Shown here: in pieces, positions 28,783-36,820 of the stretch
Position numbering within the stretch: the first letter of the stretch is position 1
Layout: each line of letters starts with the position of its first letter
From: Chloroflexota bacterium
Lineage (GTDB): Bacteria; Chloroflexota; Limnocylindria; Limnocylindrales; CSP1-4
NCBI GenBank assembly: GCA_021783095.1
Contig: JAJXUG010000023.1
Location: 1 to 61,571 of the forward strand
Length of the DNA: 61,571 nt
Direction of reading: 5' to 3'
Program-made: the position numbers and the translations under genes
Notes under the pieces: generated by a model
Database searches by the model: none
Told to the model about the DNA's origin: nothing
What the model saw: the letters and a program-made list of their open reading frames with translations, nothing else

Positions 28783-29439
28783 ATGAGCGTTCGTGAAGAT
28801 CCAGGCGACGTCGGCCTCCGGGACGCCCGCGACCTTCTGGCCTCCGCCCAGAGGGAACTCCGCACCACGAGGCTGCGTGCGGGCCTGAGCCAAGCGTCGG
28901 TCGGCAGGGGCGCCGGCCTGTCGAGGTCGGCATACGGGCGCCTTGAGCGCGGCGGCCTCGCCCATGTCCCGCTTGAGCATCTGACCAGGTCCGCGCGCGC
29001 GCTCGGCCTCGTCGCCAGCCTCCGCCTGTACCCGGCCGGTTCGCCAGTGCGCGACGCAGCCCAGCTCCGACTGGAGGCGGACTTCAAAGGGGTTCTCGGA
29101 CCCGGACTGAGCTTCCGTGTCGAGGTTCCGCTCCCGATCGAGGGCGACCTGCGCGCCTGGGATGGACTGGTGTCGGGCGCGGACGGGCTGGCATTCACGG
29201 AGTGCGAGATGCGCTTGGGCGACATGCAGGAGCTCGCGCGCCGTCTCGCCCTCAAGCTGCGCGATGATCCGCGCTCGGGTCTCCTGATACTTGTAGTCCG
29301 GAGCACGCGCCACAACCGTCAGGTTCTCGCGGGGCATCGCGAGATCCTCCGGCCGTTGCTGCCTCTGGACGGCGCTGCCGTCATCCGGCGCTTGCGAGCC
29401 GGGCGACTCCCTCCTGCGAGCGGGCTGCTTGTGATCTGA
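28783..29439 (+). CDS. XRE-type helix-turn-helix protein with a possible nuclease-fold C-terminal domain
   Basis: A 218-residue protein. Residues about 15-85 form an XRE/Cro-type helix-turn-helix (LRTTRLRAGLSQASVGRGAG, then LSRSAYGRLERGG). The C-terminal 130 residues read EVPLPIEGDLRAWDGLV, then LAFTECEMRLGDMQELARRL and LILVVRSTRHNRQVL. The order WD ... ECE ... strand ... RST resembles the D-(E)xE/K layout of PD-(D/E)XK-like domains often fused to such HTHs, but no catalytic Lys is clear. The ATG at 28783 is preferred for its -10 hexamer; ATG 28765 is six codons longer. It is enclosed by a 27-bp direct repeat and lies beside a decayed gene, which hints at acquisition. Confidence 0.75.
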   Translation: MSVREDPGDVGLRDARDLLASAQRELRTTRLRAGLSQASVGRGAGLSRSAYGRLERGGLAHVPLEHLTRSARALGLVASLRLYPAGSPVRDAAQLRLEADFKGVLGPGLSFRVEVPLPIEGDLRAWDGLVSGADGLAFTECEMRLGDMQELARRLALKLRDDPRSGLLILVVRSTRHNRQVLAGHREILRPLLPLDGAAVIRRLRAGRLPPASGLLVI

Positions 29440-29457
29440 TCGGTTGATCTGATCGGT
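29432..29457 (+). repeat. 13-bp perfect tandem repeat over the HTH gene's stop codon
   Basis: TGATCTGATCGGT occurs twice head to tail (29432-29444, 29445-29457), and the first copy contains the stop codon. A further CGGATCA follows. GATC-rich duplications at a gene end can mark slippage or an insertion boundary. Confidence 0.7.
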
Positions 29458-29862
29458 CGGATCACGAGCAGCCCTCCGGATCCTGCCCCCTGTTCCGCCC
29501 GACGTCCTTGGCTGCTGACCGGAATGCTCCGGCGCCGTTCCGGAGCGTGACGCCATCCGACACGTGGCGCTGTCAAGGTCTCTGCTGGCCCGCGTGAAGG
29601 TCTGTGGCCGCCCAGCGGGCACTGCGACGCTCTGATCTGCGCGATGTCCGCCGTCAGGGCGGAAGCGAGCCGGGACCGCGCAAATCAGGCACCGCTTCGC
29701 CCGTCAGCCGGGCATTCTGCATCGGCCGCCGCCTGTAGGCGCGCCGGGCGGGCAGCGCAGAGCAGCGCAAAGCCGGCGGCCAGCGGGCAGCGCGGAGGAG
29801 GCAGCGCGGAGCGGGGAGCGGCCAGCAGACAGCGGCGAGACGGGCGCCCCCGCCGCGCCCGA
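29458..29862. other. Non-coding gap between the HTH gene and deoD
   Basis: About 400 bases. It contains the right copy of the 27-bp repeat and, at 29740-29850, a GCAGCGCGGAG-like purine-biased low-complexity stretch just downstream of the reverse-strand deoD. No supported gene was seen. Confidence 0.55.
29604..29630 (+). repeat. 27-bp direct repeat, right copy
   Basis: Matches 28554-28580 at 25 of 27 bases, with mismatches at the 8th and 11th positions. It shares the exact 16-mer GCGGGCACTGCGACGC. Confidence 0.75.
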
Positions 29863-30636
29863 TCAGCCCCGGCCGAGCGCCGCGGCTGCCTTCAGGGCCG
29901 CGCCGATCGTGAGGTCCACGCGGCGGACCACCTCCTCCTCCGAGGGGCGGAACCAGGGCTCGCCGTCGATTCTCGTCGCGGACGGGTCGTCCGGGTCGAC
30001 GATCACGTCCGACACCGTGAGGATGGCCCCCGCCCGGACCGGCCGGCCCTTCGCGCGCTCGCGCATGGCGATCAGGAACAGGGCCGCGCTCTCCATCTCC
30101 ACGCCCATGTAGCCGCGGCGTCCCCAGCGGACCGCGCCAGCCGGGTTCGGGTCGTAGAACACGTCCGACGTGACGATGGGCCCGACGTGCGTGACGAGGC
30201 CCTCGGCCTTCGCCGCGGCATCCAGCGCGGTGACGACGCCGTAGTCCGCGGTCGGCGCGGTCGCCTCGCCCATGCCCAGGACGCCGCCCACCCCCGTCGA
30301 GGCAGCCGCGGCCATCGCGACCAGCGCGTCGCCGATGCCGAGCTTGCCGAAGCCGCCGCAGGTGCCGACGCGGATGAACGTCGTGACGCCGAGCATGAGG
30401 AGCTCCTCGACCACGATCGACGTGGTGGGCGTGCCCATCATCGTCGTCTGGACCGAGACCGCGACGCCGTCCACCGTGCCGGTGTAGCCCAGGAGACCGC
30501 GGCGCTCGGACACCAGGCGCGCGCTGCCGAGGCCGCCGTCGAAGCGGGCGGCGATGCGCGTGGCTCGGAGGGGGTCGCCCGGGAGGAGCACGACGGGCGC
30601 GAAGTCGCCCGGCTCGGCGGCGACATGGATAGGCAT
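29863..30636 (-). CDS. deoD: Purine nucleoside phosphorylase, DeoD/NP-I type
   Basis: Splits purine nucleosides with phosphate into base plus (deoxy)ribose 1-phosphate for salvage. The 257-residue product has the NP-I start MPIHVAAEPGDFAPVVLLPGDPLRA, the phosphate-binding GTCGGFG region, VTSDVFYDP, and the substrate-contacting MGVEMESAALF. The Asp that selects 6-aminopurines in DeoD is seen as VSDVI. Uridine phosphorylase is a close relative, but the N-terminus and SDV favour purines. The ATG at 30636 has a GGAGGT site five bases upstream. It lies next to a nucleoside-type ABC transporter, which fits uptake followed by phosphorolysis. Confidence 0.92.
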   Translation of the reverse strand: MPIHVAAEPGDFAPVVLLPGDPLRATRIAARFDGGLGSARLVSERRGLLGYTGTVDGVAVSVQTTMMGTPTTSIVVEELLMLGVTTFIRVGTCGGFGKLGIGDALVAMAAAASTGVGGVLGMGEATAPTADYGVVTALDAAAKAEGLVTHVGPIVTSDVFYDPNPAGAVRWGRRGYMGVEMESAALFLIAMRERAKGRPVRAGAILTVSDVIVDPDDPSATRIDGEPWFRPSEEEVVRRVDLTIGAALKAAAALGRG

Positions 30637-30788
30637 CGGGACCTCCAAGGTTGCTGGACGGGCGCGCTGGCGACCAGTATGTGGTCTGCGCCGGACCCGG
30701 CGCCACGCCCCCAGGGCTCGCGCCTGACCAGGGATCCAGCGTGGCGGCCGGCGTTGCGGAGTGGACGCAGCGACGCGAGCGGGACGGG

Positions 30789-31283
30789 TCAGCGGTGGGG
30801 CGCACCACCGATCAGCCGCCGGTGCTCGATCAGCGTGCAGCGGTCCATGACCACGCCCAGGCCCGCCTCGTGGGCGATCCGCCCGGCCGGCTCGCTGGCG
30901 ATCCCGAGCTGGAGCCACAGGCAGCGCGCCCCTGCGGCGACCGCGTCACGCGCATGCTCCTCGCAGAACTCCGGGCGGCGAAACACGTCAACGAGCTGGA
31001 TCGGCCCCGTGGCCCGCACCGCCTCCGCCACGGTGGGGTAGCAGGGCCGGCCCTGGATCGACGCAGCACCCGGGTTCACCGGCACCACGTCGTAGCCCAG
31101 GCCGCGCAGCGCCTCCATGACGCCGAAGGCCGGCCGAGCGGCGTTGTCCGATGCCCCGACGAGCGCGATCCTGGGCCGAGACGCCAGGAGGAGGCGGACT
31201 TCGTCGTCGCTCAGGAGGGGCACCGGGGAGCGCCCTTCCTGGACCGCGATGAGAACCGCAATCCACTGCCGATCGGTCGTCAC
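30789..31283 (-). CDS. CoA-binding-domain protein (YccU-like)
   Basis: A 164-residue single Rossmann domain of the CoA_binding_2 family: RIALVGASDNAARPAFGVMEALRG, then YDVVPVNPGAA, IQLVDVFRRPEF and CLWLQLGIASEPAG. This matches the N-terminal domain of succinyl-CoA-synthetase-like proteins that stand alone in many bacteria. The molecular role is unknown beyond probable CoA or nucleotide binding. The start is GTG at 31283, with purine-rich GGAGGGAGG a little far upstream (about 13 bases), so the exact start is not secure. Confidence 0.88.
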   Translation of the reverse strand: MTTDRQWIAVLIAVQEGRSPVPLLSDDEVRLLLASRPRIALVGASDNAARPAFGVMEALRGLGYDVVPVNPGAASIQGRPCYPTVAEAVRATGPIQLVDVFRRPEFCEEHARDAVAAGARCLWLQLGIASEPAGRIAHEAGLGVVMDRCTLIEHRRLIGGAPHR

Positions 31284-31379
31284 GGCTTCGTGCGGCCTCC
31301 CTCCATGCAGGTTGCGCTTCCGTTGTGAGATGCGCCTCGGACCCCCGTGTTCGGGGCTCCGGGGCAGTCGATTCTCGCG

Positions 31380-31385
31380 TACATT
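31380..31385 (+). promoter_or_regulatory. Possible -10 (TACATT) of the nucleoside transporter operon
   Basis: TACATT lies 55 bases upstream of the binding-protein start. That gives a leader long enough for the GGAGGAG site, as in the amino-acid transporter. There is no clear -35. Confidence 0.4.
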
Positions 31386-31440
31386 AGCCGTCGGCCCGAC
31401 ACCTCAGCCAGGGCGCTCGGGATCTATGGAGGAGTATGCG

Positions 31441-32700
31441 TTGCATCTCTCGAAGCGGCTGTTCGCGCTCGGCACGACGACAGCCATCCTGATCTCCGCG
31501 TGCGGCGGAACCGCCGCAACGCCGTCCCCCTCGGCCGCCGCGTCGTCCGCGGCCCCGTCCGCCGCCGCGTCGTCGGCGGCCCCCTCGGCCGCCGCATCGT
31601 CCGCGGCCCCGTCCGCCGCCGCGTCGTCGGCGGCCCCCTCGGCCTCGGCCGTGCAGGCGCCCAATCTCAAGATCGGTGTGGTGACCGACATCGGCACCCT
31701 CAACGACAAGGGCTACAACGAGTACACGTTCAAGGGCGCCACAGACGGCGCCATGGCGATCGGAGCGGCTGCGCCGCAGTCGATCGTCCCCAAGGACGCG
31801 TCGGAATACGCGGCCGACATCAAGCAGTTCGTCGACCAGAAGTACGACATCATCGTGACGGTGGGCTTCAACCTGACCAACGACACGGTGGCGGCGGCCA
31901 AGGCGAACCCCAAGATCCATTTCGTCGGCGTTGACCAGTCGCCGGTGTGCGTGGATCCGCAGGGCAATCCCGACACGACGTTCGCCTGCAAGGGCGACGC
32001 CAAGACGCTCCTGCCGAACTACACGTCCCTGTACTTCGCGGAGGACCAGGCAGGCTATCTGGCGGGCATCGTGGCCGCCTACGCCTCGAAGAACAAGTCG
32101 ATCGGAGCCATCGGGGGCACGACCCTGTGCGCCCCGTGCGTGCGCTACATCCAGGGCTACGACATGGGCGCCAAGTCCGTCACGCCCGACATCAAGGTCA
32201 CTGCCGCGTACGTGACCAACGACTTCTCCGCCGCGGCGTTCAACGACCCGGCCGGCGGCAAGGCGTTCGCGACCACGTTCATCAGCACCAACAAGCCCGA
32301 CGTCCTGTTCCAGGTCGCGGGCAAGACCGGCAACGGCATTCTCGAGGCAGCCTGCCAGAAGGGCATCTACGGCATCGGCGTCGACGTCGACCAGTACGTG
32401 TCACTCGGGGCTGCCACCGACCCGACCTACGGCTGCATCATCACCAGCGCCGAGAAGCACGTCGAGTCGGCCACGAGCCAGGCCATCCAGGAGATCGCCG
32501 CCGGCACCCTGTCGGCTGGCGACGTCCTGTTCAACGCCAATAACGACGGCATCGGCGTGTCGGACTTCCACGACAAGGCCAGCATGTTCGGGCCGGAGGT
32601 CACCCAGGCGCTCAACACCGCATTGGCCGGGATGAAGTCAGGCGCGCTCAAGACCTGCCCCGCCACCGGCTGCGGCGACGCCAAGACGCCGCTGCCCTGA
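31441..32700 (+). CDS. BMP-family substrate-binding lipoprotein (nucleoside/purine type)
   Basis: Receptor of a BmpA/PnrA-type importer, a family that binds nucleosides. It is 419 residues: signal peptide with lipobox ILISAC (Cys at residue 21), a tether of four exact PSAAASSAA units (residues 30-65), then the BMP domain with GVVTDIGTLNDKGYNEYTF, IVTVGFNL, AEDQAGYLAGIVAAY, DVLFQVAGKTGNGILEA and GVDVDQ. The start is taken as TTG 31441 because GGAGGAG at 31428-31434 sits six bases before it; the upstream in-frame ATG 31426 has no such site and overlaps this one. deoD and two permeases nearby support nucleoside import. Confidence 0.93.
   Translation: MHLSKRLFALGTTTAILISACGGTAATPSPSAAASSAAPSAAASSAAPSAAASSAAPSAAASSAAPSASAVQAPNLKIGVVTDIGTLNDKGYNEYTFKGATDGAMAIGAAAPQSIVPKDASEYAADIKQFVDQKYDIIVTVGFNLTNDTVAAAKANPKIHFVGVDQSPVCVDPQGNPDTTFACKGDAKTLLPNYTSLYFAEDQAGYLAGIVAAYASKNKSIGAIGGTTLCAPCVRYIQGYDMGAKSVTPDIKVTAAYVTNDFSAAAFNDPAGGKAFATTFISTNKPDVLFQVAGKTGNGILEAACQKGIYGIGVDVDQYVSLGAATDPTYGCIITSAEKHVESATSQAIQEIAAGTLSAGDVLFNANNDGIGVSDFHDKASMFGPEVTQALNTALAGMKSGALKTCPATGCGDAKTPLP
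31528..31635 (+). repeat. 27-bp coding minisatellite in the BMP lipoprotein tether
   Basis: Four 27-base units encode PSAAASSAA. Units 2 and 4 are identical and units 1 and 3 differ by one base, so the array arose as a 54-bp duplication. All units stay in frame. Confidence 0.9.
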
Positions 32701-32719
32701 GCAGCTAGTCGCGATCACT

Positions 32720-32754
32720 GACGACGGGCCGGCCGCCTCGGTCGGCCCGTCGTC
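32720..32754 (+). promoter_or_regulatory. Strong hairpin between the BMP gene and the ATPase gene
   Basis: GACGACGGGCCG (32720-32731) pairs perfectly with CGGCCCGTCGTC (32743-32754), a 12-bp stem with an 11-base loop. It lies 20 bases after the binding-protein stop and 35 bases before the next gene, the same place as in the other two transporter operons. Confidence 0.8.
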
Positions 32755-32789
32755 CCGTATTCGGTCCAGTCTTTCGGAGCTTCGATGGC

Positions 32790-34361
32790 ATGACTGGTCA
32801 GTCGGGCACGATCCAGGCGCCCGCGCTCGAGATGCGCGGCATCACCAAGCGCTATCCGGGAGTCGTCGCCAACGACGGGATCAGTCTCGAGGTGAGACCC
32901 GGCGAGATCCATGCCCTCCTCGGCGAGAACGGTGCCGGGAAGACAACCCTCATGAACGTCCTCTACGGGCTGGCCACGCCCGACGAGGGTCAGATCCTGC
33001 TCGACGGGGAACCGATCCGGATTGCCGGTCCGGCGGACGCGATCGCGCGTGGCATCAACATGGTCCACCAGCACTTCATGCTGGTCCCCGTCCTGTCCGT
33101 CGCCGACAACGTCCTGCTGGGCGAGGAGACGATGGCCAACCGGGTGTTCCTCGATCGCAAGGAAGCCCATCGACGGATCCTCGAGCTCGGCCGCAAGTTC
33201 GGCTTCGAGATCGATCCTGAGGTCAAGGTCAGCGCCCTCTCCGTGGGCTGGCAGCAGCGCGTGGAGATCCTCAAGGCGCTCTATCGCAACGCACGGATCC
33301 TGGTGCTGGACGAGCCCACCGCGGTGCTCACGCCCCAGGAGACCGAGGAGATCTTCGCCGTCCTGCGCCGCCTGGCGGACCAGGGCCACAGCATCGTGTT
33401 CATCAGCCACAAGCTGTACGAGGTGCTCGCGATCGCCGACCGGATCACCGTCATCCGGCGCGGGCGCGTGGTGGGGGAGCGGAGGCCCGCGGAGACCAGC
33501 GAGGACGAGCTGGCCGAGCTGATGGTCGGCCGCGAAGTCCAGCTCACGGTCGACCGGGGGACCTCCCACCCGGGCAGGCCGATGCTGCGCGTGAGCGGCC
33601 TCGAGGCGTCCGACGACCGGGGACACCCCATGGTCCGAGGCGTGGACCTGGAGGTTCGGGCCGGCGAGATCCTGGGGATCGCGGGCGTGGCCGGCAACGG
33701 CCAGGACGAGCTGGTGGAGTCGATCGTGGGTCTGCGACGGCCCACCGCCGGCGCGGTGACGCTCGACGGCGCGAACATCACCGGTCATTCACCACGCGCG
33801 CTCAACGAGGCGGGCGTGGCGTACGTCCCGGCAGACCGTCATCGGTTCGGCCTGATCCTTCCCTTCTCGATCGCCGACAATCTGGTCCTGACGAGCTACT
33901 ACCGGCCTCCCTACGCGCGCGGGGTGGTCCGTGATGGCGAGTCCATCGAGCGCGACGCCCGCTCCTCGGTGGAGCGGTTCGACGTCCGCACGCCGTCGGT
34001 GACTGCCAGTGCCGCCACGCTGTCGGGGGGCAATCAGCAGAAGATCGTGGTCGCCCGCGAATTCGACCGCGAACTCAAGCTGTTGGTGCTGGACCAGCCC
34101 ACTCGCGGCCTCGACGTGGGGAGCATCGAGTTCATCCACAAGCAGGTCATCGCCAAGCGGGACGCCGGGACGGCGGTGCTCCTGGTGTCGGCGGAGCTGG
34201 ACGAGGTGCTGGAGATCTCGGACCGCATTGCGGTGATGTACGGAGGACGGATCGTGGCCGTGCTCGACGGGCCGACAGCGGACAAGAACGATGTGGGCCT
34301 GCTGATGGCGACCGGCGGCACCGCCCGGGACGGGGCGCAGATCGCGAAGGCGTCGGCGTGA
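32790..34361 (+). CDS. Nucleoside-type ABC transporter ATP-binding protein (double ABC)
   Basis: Energy subunit of the BMP-linked importer. It is 523 residues with two fused ABC domains, as in YufO/NupA. Domain 1 has GENGAGKTT, the diverged signature LSVGWQQRVEI and VLDEPTAVL. Domain 2 (from about residue 270) has a degenerate Walker A (GVAGNGQDEL), signature LSGGNQQKIVVARE and VLDQPTRGLDVG. The degenerate second P-loop is normal for this sugar/nucleoside class. Its stop overlaps the next start (GTGA). Confidence 0.94.
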   Translation: MTGQSGTIQAPALEMRGITKRYPGVVANDGISLEVRPGEIHALLGENGAGKTTLMNVLYGLATPDEGQILLDGEPIRIAGPADAIARGINMVHQHFMLVPVLSVADNVLLGEETMANRVFLDRKEAHRRILELGRKFGFEIDPEVKVSALSVGWQQRVEILKALYRNARILVLDEPTAVLTPQETEEIFAVLRRLADQGHSIVFISHKLYEVLAIADRITVIRRGRVVGERRPAETSEDELAELMVGREVQLTVDRGTSHPGRPMLRVSGLEASDDRGHPMVRGVDLEVRAGEILGIAGVAGNGQDELVESIVGLRRPTAGAVTLDGANITGHSPRALNEAGVAYVPADRHRFGLILPFSIADNLVLTSYYRPPYARGVVRDGESIERDARSSVERFDVRTPSVTASAATLSGGNQQKIVVAREFDRELKLLVLDQPTRGLDVGSIEFIHKQVIAKRDAGTAVLLVSAELDEVLEISDRIAVMYGGRIVAVLDGPTADKNDVGLLMATGGTARDGAQIAKASA

Positions 34362-35536
34362 GCGCGCCGGCGCCCGCGCCCAGGGCCCGTGGCGGGGTGA
34401 GCAGGGCGCGGGTCTGGTCGCTGGTGGCGGTGCCGCTGGCGGTGATCGTTGGCTCCGCCGTGCTCGGCGCCGCGGTCATCCTCCTCTCGGAGCCGCTGAT
34501 CCCCGGCAGGCAGTTCGATCCCCTGCTGTGGCTGACCGCATACGAGGCGATGATCCAGGGCGCCATCGGCGACCCCCAAGAGTGGGCGGCCCTGGACTTC
34601 CACTCGCTCGTGTCCACCCTGGTGAACACCGCGCCGCTCGTGTTCGGCGGCCTGGCCGTGGGCTTCGGCTTCAAGGCCGGCCTGTTCAACATCGGGGCCC
34701 AGGGCCAGTTCCTGGTCGGTGCCCTGGGCGCCGTCATCGTCGGGGTCTGGCTGCATGACGCACCGGCGCCGCTGGCCATCGCCGGCGCCACCATCGCCGG
34801 CATGGCATTCGGTGCGGCGTGGGGCTTCGTGCCGGGCTTCCTGAAGGCGTTCGCGGGCGCCCATGAGGTCGTCAGCACGATCATGATGAACTACGTGGCG
34901 ATCCAGCTCCTGGCGGCGCTCGTGAGCGGCCCGCTCAAGGTGCCCAGGTCGCCGCAGGCCATCACCTTCGACGTCGGCAACGCAGCCTTCCCGGTCATCC
35001 CGTTCCTGCAGCCGAACGGGCACCTGGGGATCCTCCTCGCGCTCATCGCGGCGGTCGGGGTCTGGTGGGTGCTGTATCGGACAACCTGGGGCTTCGAGGT
35101 GCGAGCCACCGGGGCCAGCCCGGACGCGTCGCGCTACGCGGGCATGCGCCCGCGCCTGATCACGGTCGCGACCATGACCTTCAGCGGCATGCTCGCCGGC
35201 CTGGCCGGCGTCTGCGTGCTCCTGGGCGTCACGAAGTCCATGACCTCCAGCTTCGGCACCACGGTGGGCTTCGACTCGATCGCGGTGGCCCTGCTCGCGC
35301 GGTCGAATCCGCTCGCGATCGTGCCCGCCGCGCTGCTGTTCGGGGGAATGCGGGCCGGAGCCGGGCTGATGCAGATCCAGGCCGAGATCCCGGCTGAGCT
35401 GGTCGACGTGATCCAGGCGGTGATCCTGCTCGCGCTGGTGACCAGTCCCGTCATCCGGAGGCTGCTCCACGCCGACACGCGCGGTTCGCACGGCACCGAG
35501 ACGGCCGCCTCGCCGGCGGCCGAGGCGGCGCGCTGA
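34358..35536 (+). CDS. Nucleoside-type ABC transporter permease 1 (BPD_transp_2)
   Basis: A 392-residue integral membrane subunit of the YufP/NupB type with about ten hydrophobic segments. Family landmarks are LVNTAPLVFGGLAVGFGFKAG, NIGAQGQFLVGA, EVVSTIMMNY, VRATGASPDASRYAG and FDSIAVALLARSNP. The GTG start overlaps the ATPase stop by four bases. The last 25 residues are an Ala/Glu-rich cytoplasmic tail. Confidence 0.93.
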   Translation: MSAPAPAPRARGGVSRARVWSLVAVPLAVIVGSAVLGAAVILLSEPLIPGRQFDPLLWLTAYEAMIQGAIGDPQEWAALDFHSLVSTLVNTAPLVFGGLAVGFGFKAGLFNIGAQGQFLVGALGAVIVGVWLHDAPAPLAIAGATIAGMAFGAAWGFVPGFLKAFAGAHEVVSTIMMNYVAIQLLAALVSGPLKVPRSPQAITFDVGNAAFPVIPFLQPNGHLGILLALIAAVGVWWVLYRTTWGFEVRATGASPDASRYAGMRPRLITVATMTFSGMLAGLAGVCVLLGVTKSMTSSFGTTVGFDSIAVALLARSNPLAIVPAALLFGGMRAGAGLMQIQAEIPAELVDVIQAVILLALVTSPVIRRLLHADTRGSHGTETAASPAAEAAR

Positions 35537-36621
35537 TGGACGTCATCCCGGTCATCAACTTCCTCTACGGCATCCCCGTGCTGGGGTTGGCGTTCCAGCT
35601 CGTCGGCTATCTCGTCGCGATCCTGCCGGACAACTCGCCGACCATCATGGTCCAGGCCACGCCGCTGGCCCTCGCTGCCATGACCGGCGTCATCTGCGAG
35701 CGGTCGGGCGTCGTCAACATCGGCATCGAGGGCACGATGCTGGCCGCCGCCTTCACCGCCTGGGTGGTCGGCATCGCGGTGAACCCGATCTTCGGCAACC
35801 CGGCTCCGTCGGACATCTTCGGCATCACGATGCCCCTCCTGATCTCGCTGGCCGCGGCCGTCGGGGTGGCGGTGCTCATCTCGGCCCTGCACGCCTGGAT
35901 GTCCATCACGCTCCGAGCCGACCAGATCATCAGCGGGACGATCATCAACATCGCCGCAGCCGGCGTCACGGGCTACCTCGACCAGCTGATCTCCAAGTCG
36001 TCGCCCGTCGGGGCCGGCGAGTTCGCGGCCTTCCAGCCGCCGCAGGCGCTCGTCGAGCTTCCGCTCGTCGGCTGGCTGCTCAACATGTTCCTGAACCTGG
36101 GCCCGATCGCCATGTCCACGGTGTTCCTTGTCATCGGCCTGCAGGTCTGGCTGTTCTGGTCCCGCTGGGGCCTTCGCACCCGTGCCGTCGGCGAGCACCC
36201 CCGGGCCGCGGAGACGGTGGGCATCGACGTCATCCGGCTGCGCTACCAGAACGTCATGATCGGCGGGGCGTTCGCGGGCCTGGCAGGTGCGTTCCTGAGC
36301 ATGGAGGCGACCAACTCGTTCCAGATCGGCATGACCATCGGTCGCGGGTTCATCGCGCTGGCCGCGATGATCATGGGTCGCTGGACGCCGATCGGCGGCT
36401 TCCTGTCGGCGCTCCTGTTCGCGGTCTTCCTCGAGATAAGCCAGCTGATCAAGATCGCGCCGCCGACGGGTGACCTGGGCCAGGTGATGACCTCCGTGCC
36501 GGCCCAGCTGTGGGACGCGCTGCCGTACCTGCTCACGATCGTGATCCTGGCAGGCGCCGTCGGGCGGAGCATCCCGCCAGCCGCCGATGGCCAGCCGTAC
36601 GAGCGCGAAGCTGCAGCCTGA
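35536..36621 (+). CDS. Nucleoside-type ABC transporter permease 2 (BPD_transp_2)
   Basis: A 361-residue partner permease of the YufQ/NupC type. TPLALAAMTGVICERSGVVNIGIEGTM is the signature region, followed by ADQIISGTIINIAAAGVTGYL, LRTRAVGEHPRAAETVGIDV and the terminal GFIALAAMIMGRWTPIGG. Its ATG shares one base with the previous stop. It is the last gene of the operon: receptor, hairpin, ATPase and two permeases, with deoD divergent upstream. Confidence 0.93.
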   Translation: MDVIPVINFLYGIPVLGLAFQLVGYLVAILPDNSPTIMVQATPLALAAMTGVICERSGVVNIGIEGTMLAAAFTAWVVGIAVNPIFGNPAPSDIFGITMPLLISLAAAVGVAVLISALHAWMSITLRADQIISGTIINIAAAGVTGYLDQLISKSSPVGAGEFAAFQPPQALVELPLVGWLLNMFLNLGPIAMSTVFLVIGLQVWLFWSRWGLRTRAVGEHPRAAETVGIDVIRLRYQNVMIGGAFAGLAGAFLSMEATNSFQIGMTIGRGFIALAAMIMGRWTPIGGFLSALLFAVFLEISQLIKIAPPTGDLGQVMTSVPAQLWDALPYLLTIVILAGAVGRSIPPAADGQPYEREAAA

Positions 36622-36808
36622 CTGCGGGCGCCCTGACTCGGCCGGCCCCGAGCCGCCCTCGCGGCGCCGCGCAGTGCGCAGGGAGCCCGTGCCCGGAAGC
36701 GCGTGATCTTCGGGTGTTGCGGGCTGGGTTCCAGGCGCCGCGCCGGGCGTCGCGACCGGCCGCCAGCCCGCCCTCGACCGCGTCGTCGACGCATTCGCGC
36801 GTTTCGAC

Positions 36809-36814
36809 TAGCAT
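36809..36814 (+). promoter_or_regulatory. -10 element (TAGCAT) of the P450 gene
   Basis: TAGCAT is followed by six bases (CGGGCG) and the ATG at 36821. Confidence 0.65.
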
Positions 36815-36820
36815 CGGGCG

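Noticed and set aside
29740..29850. Purine-biased GCAGCGCGGAG-like stretch as a structured RNA or repeat array
   Set aside because: The units vary in length and have no stable pairing partner. It looks like simple low-complexity sequence.
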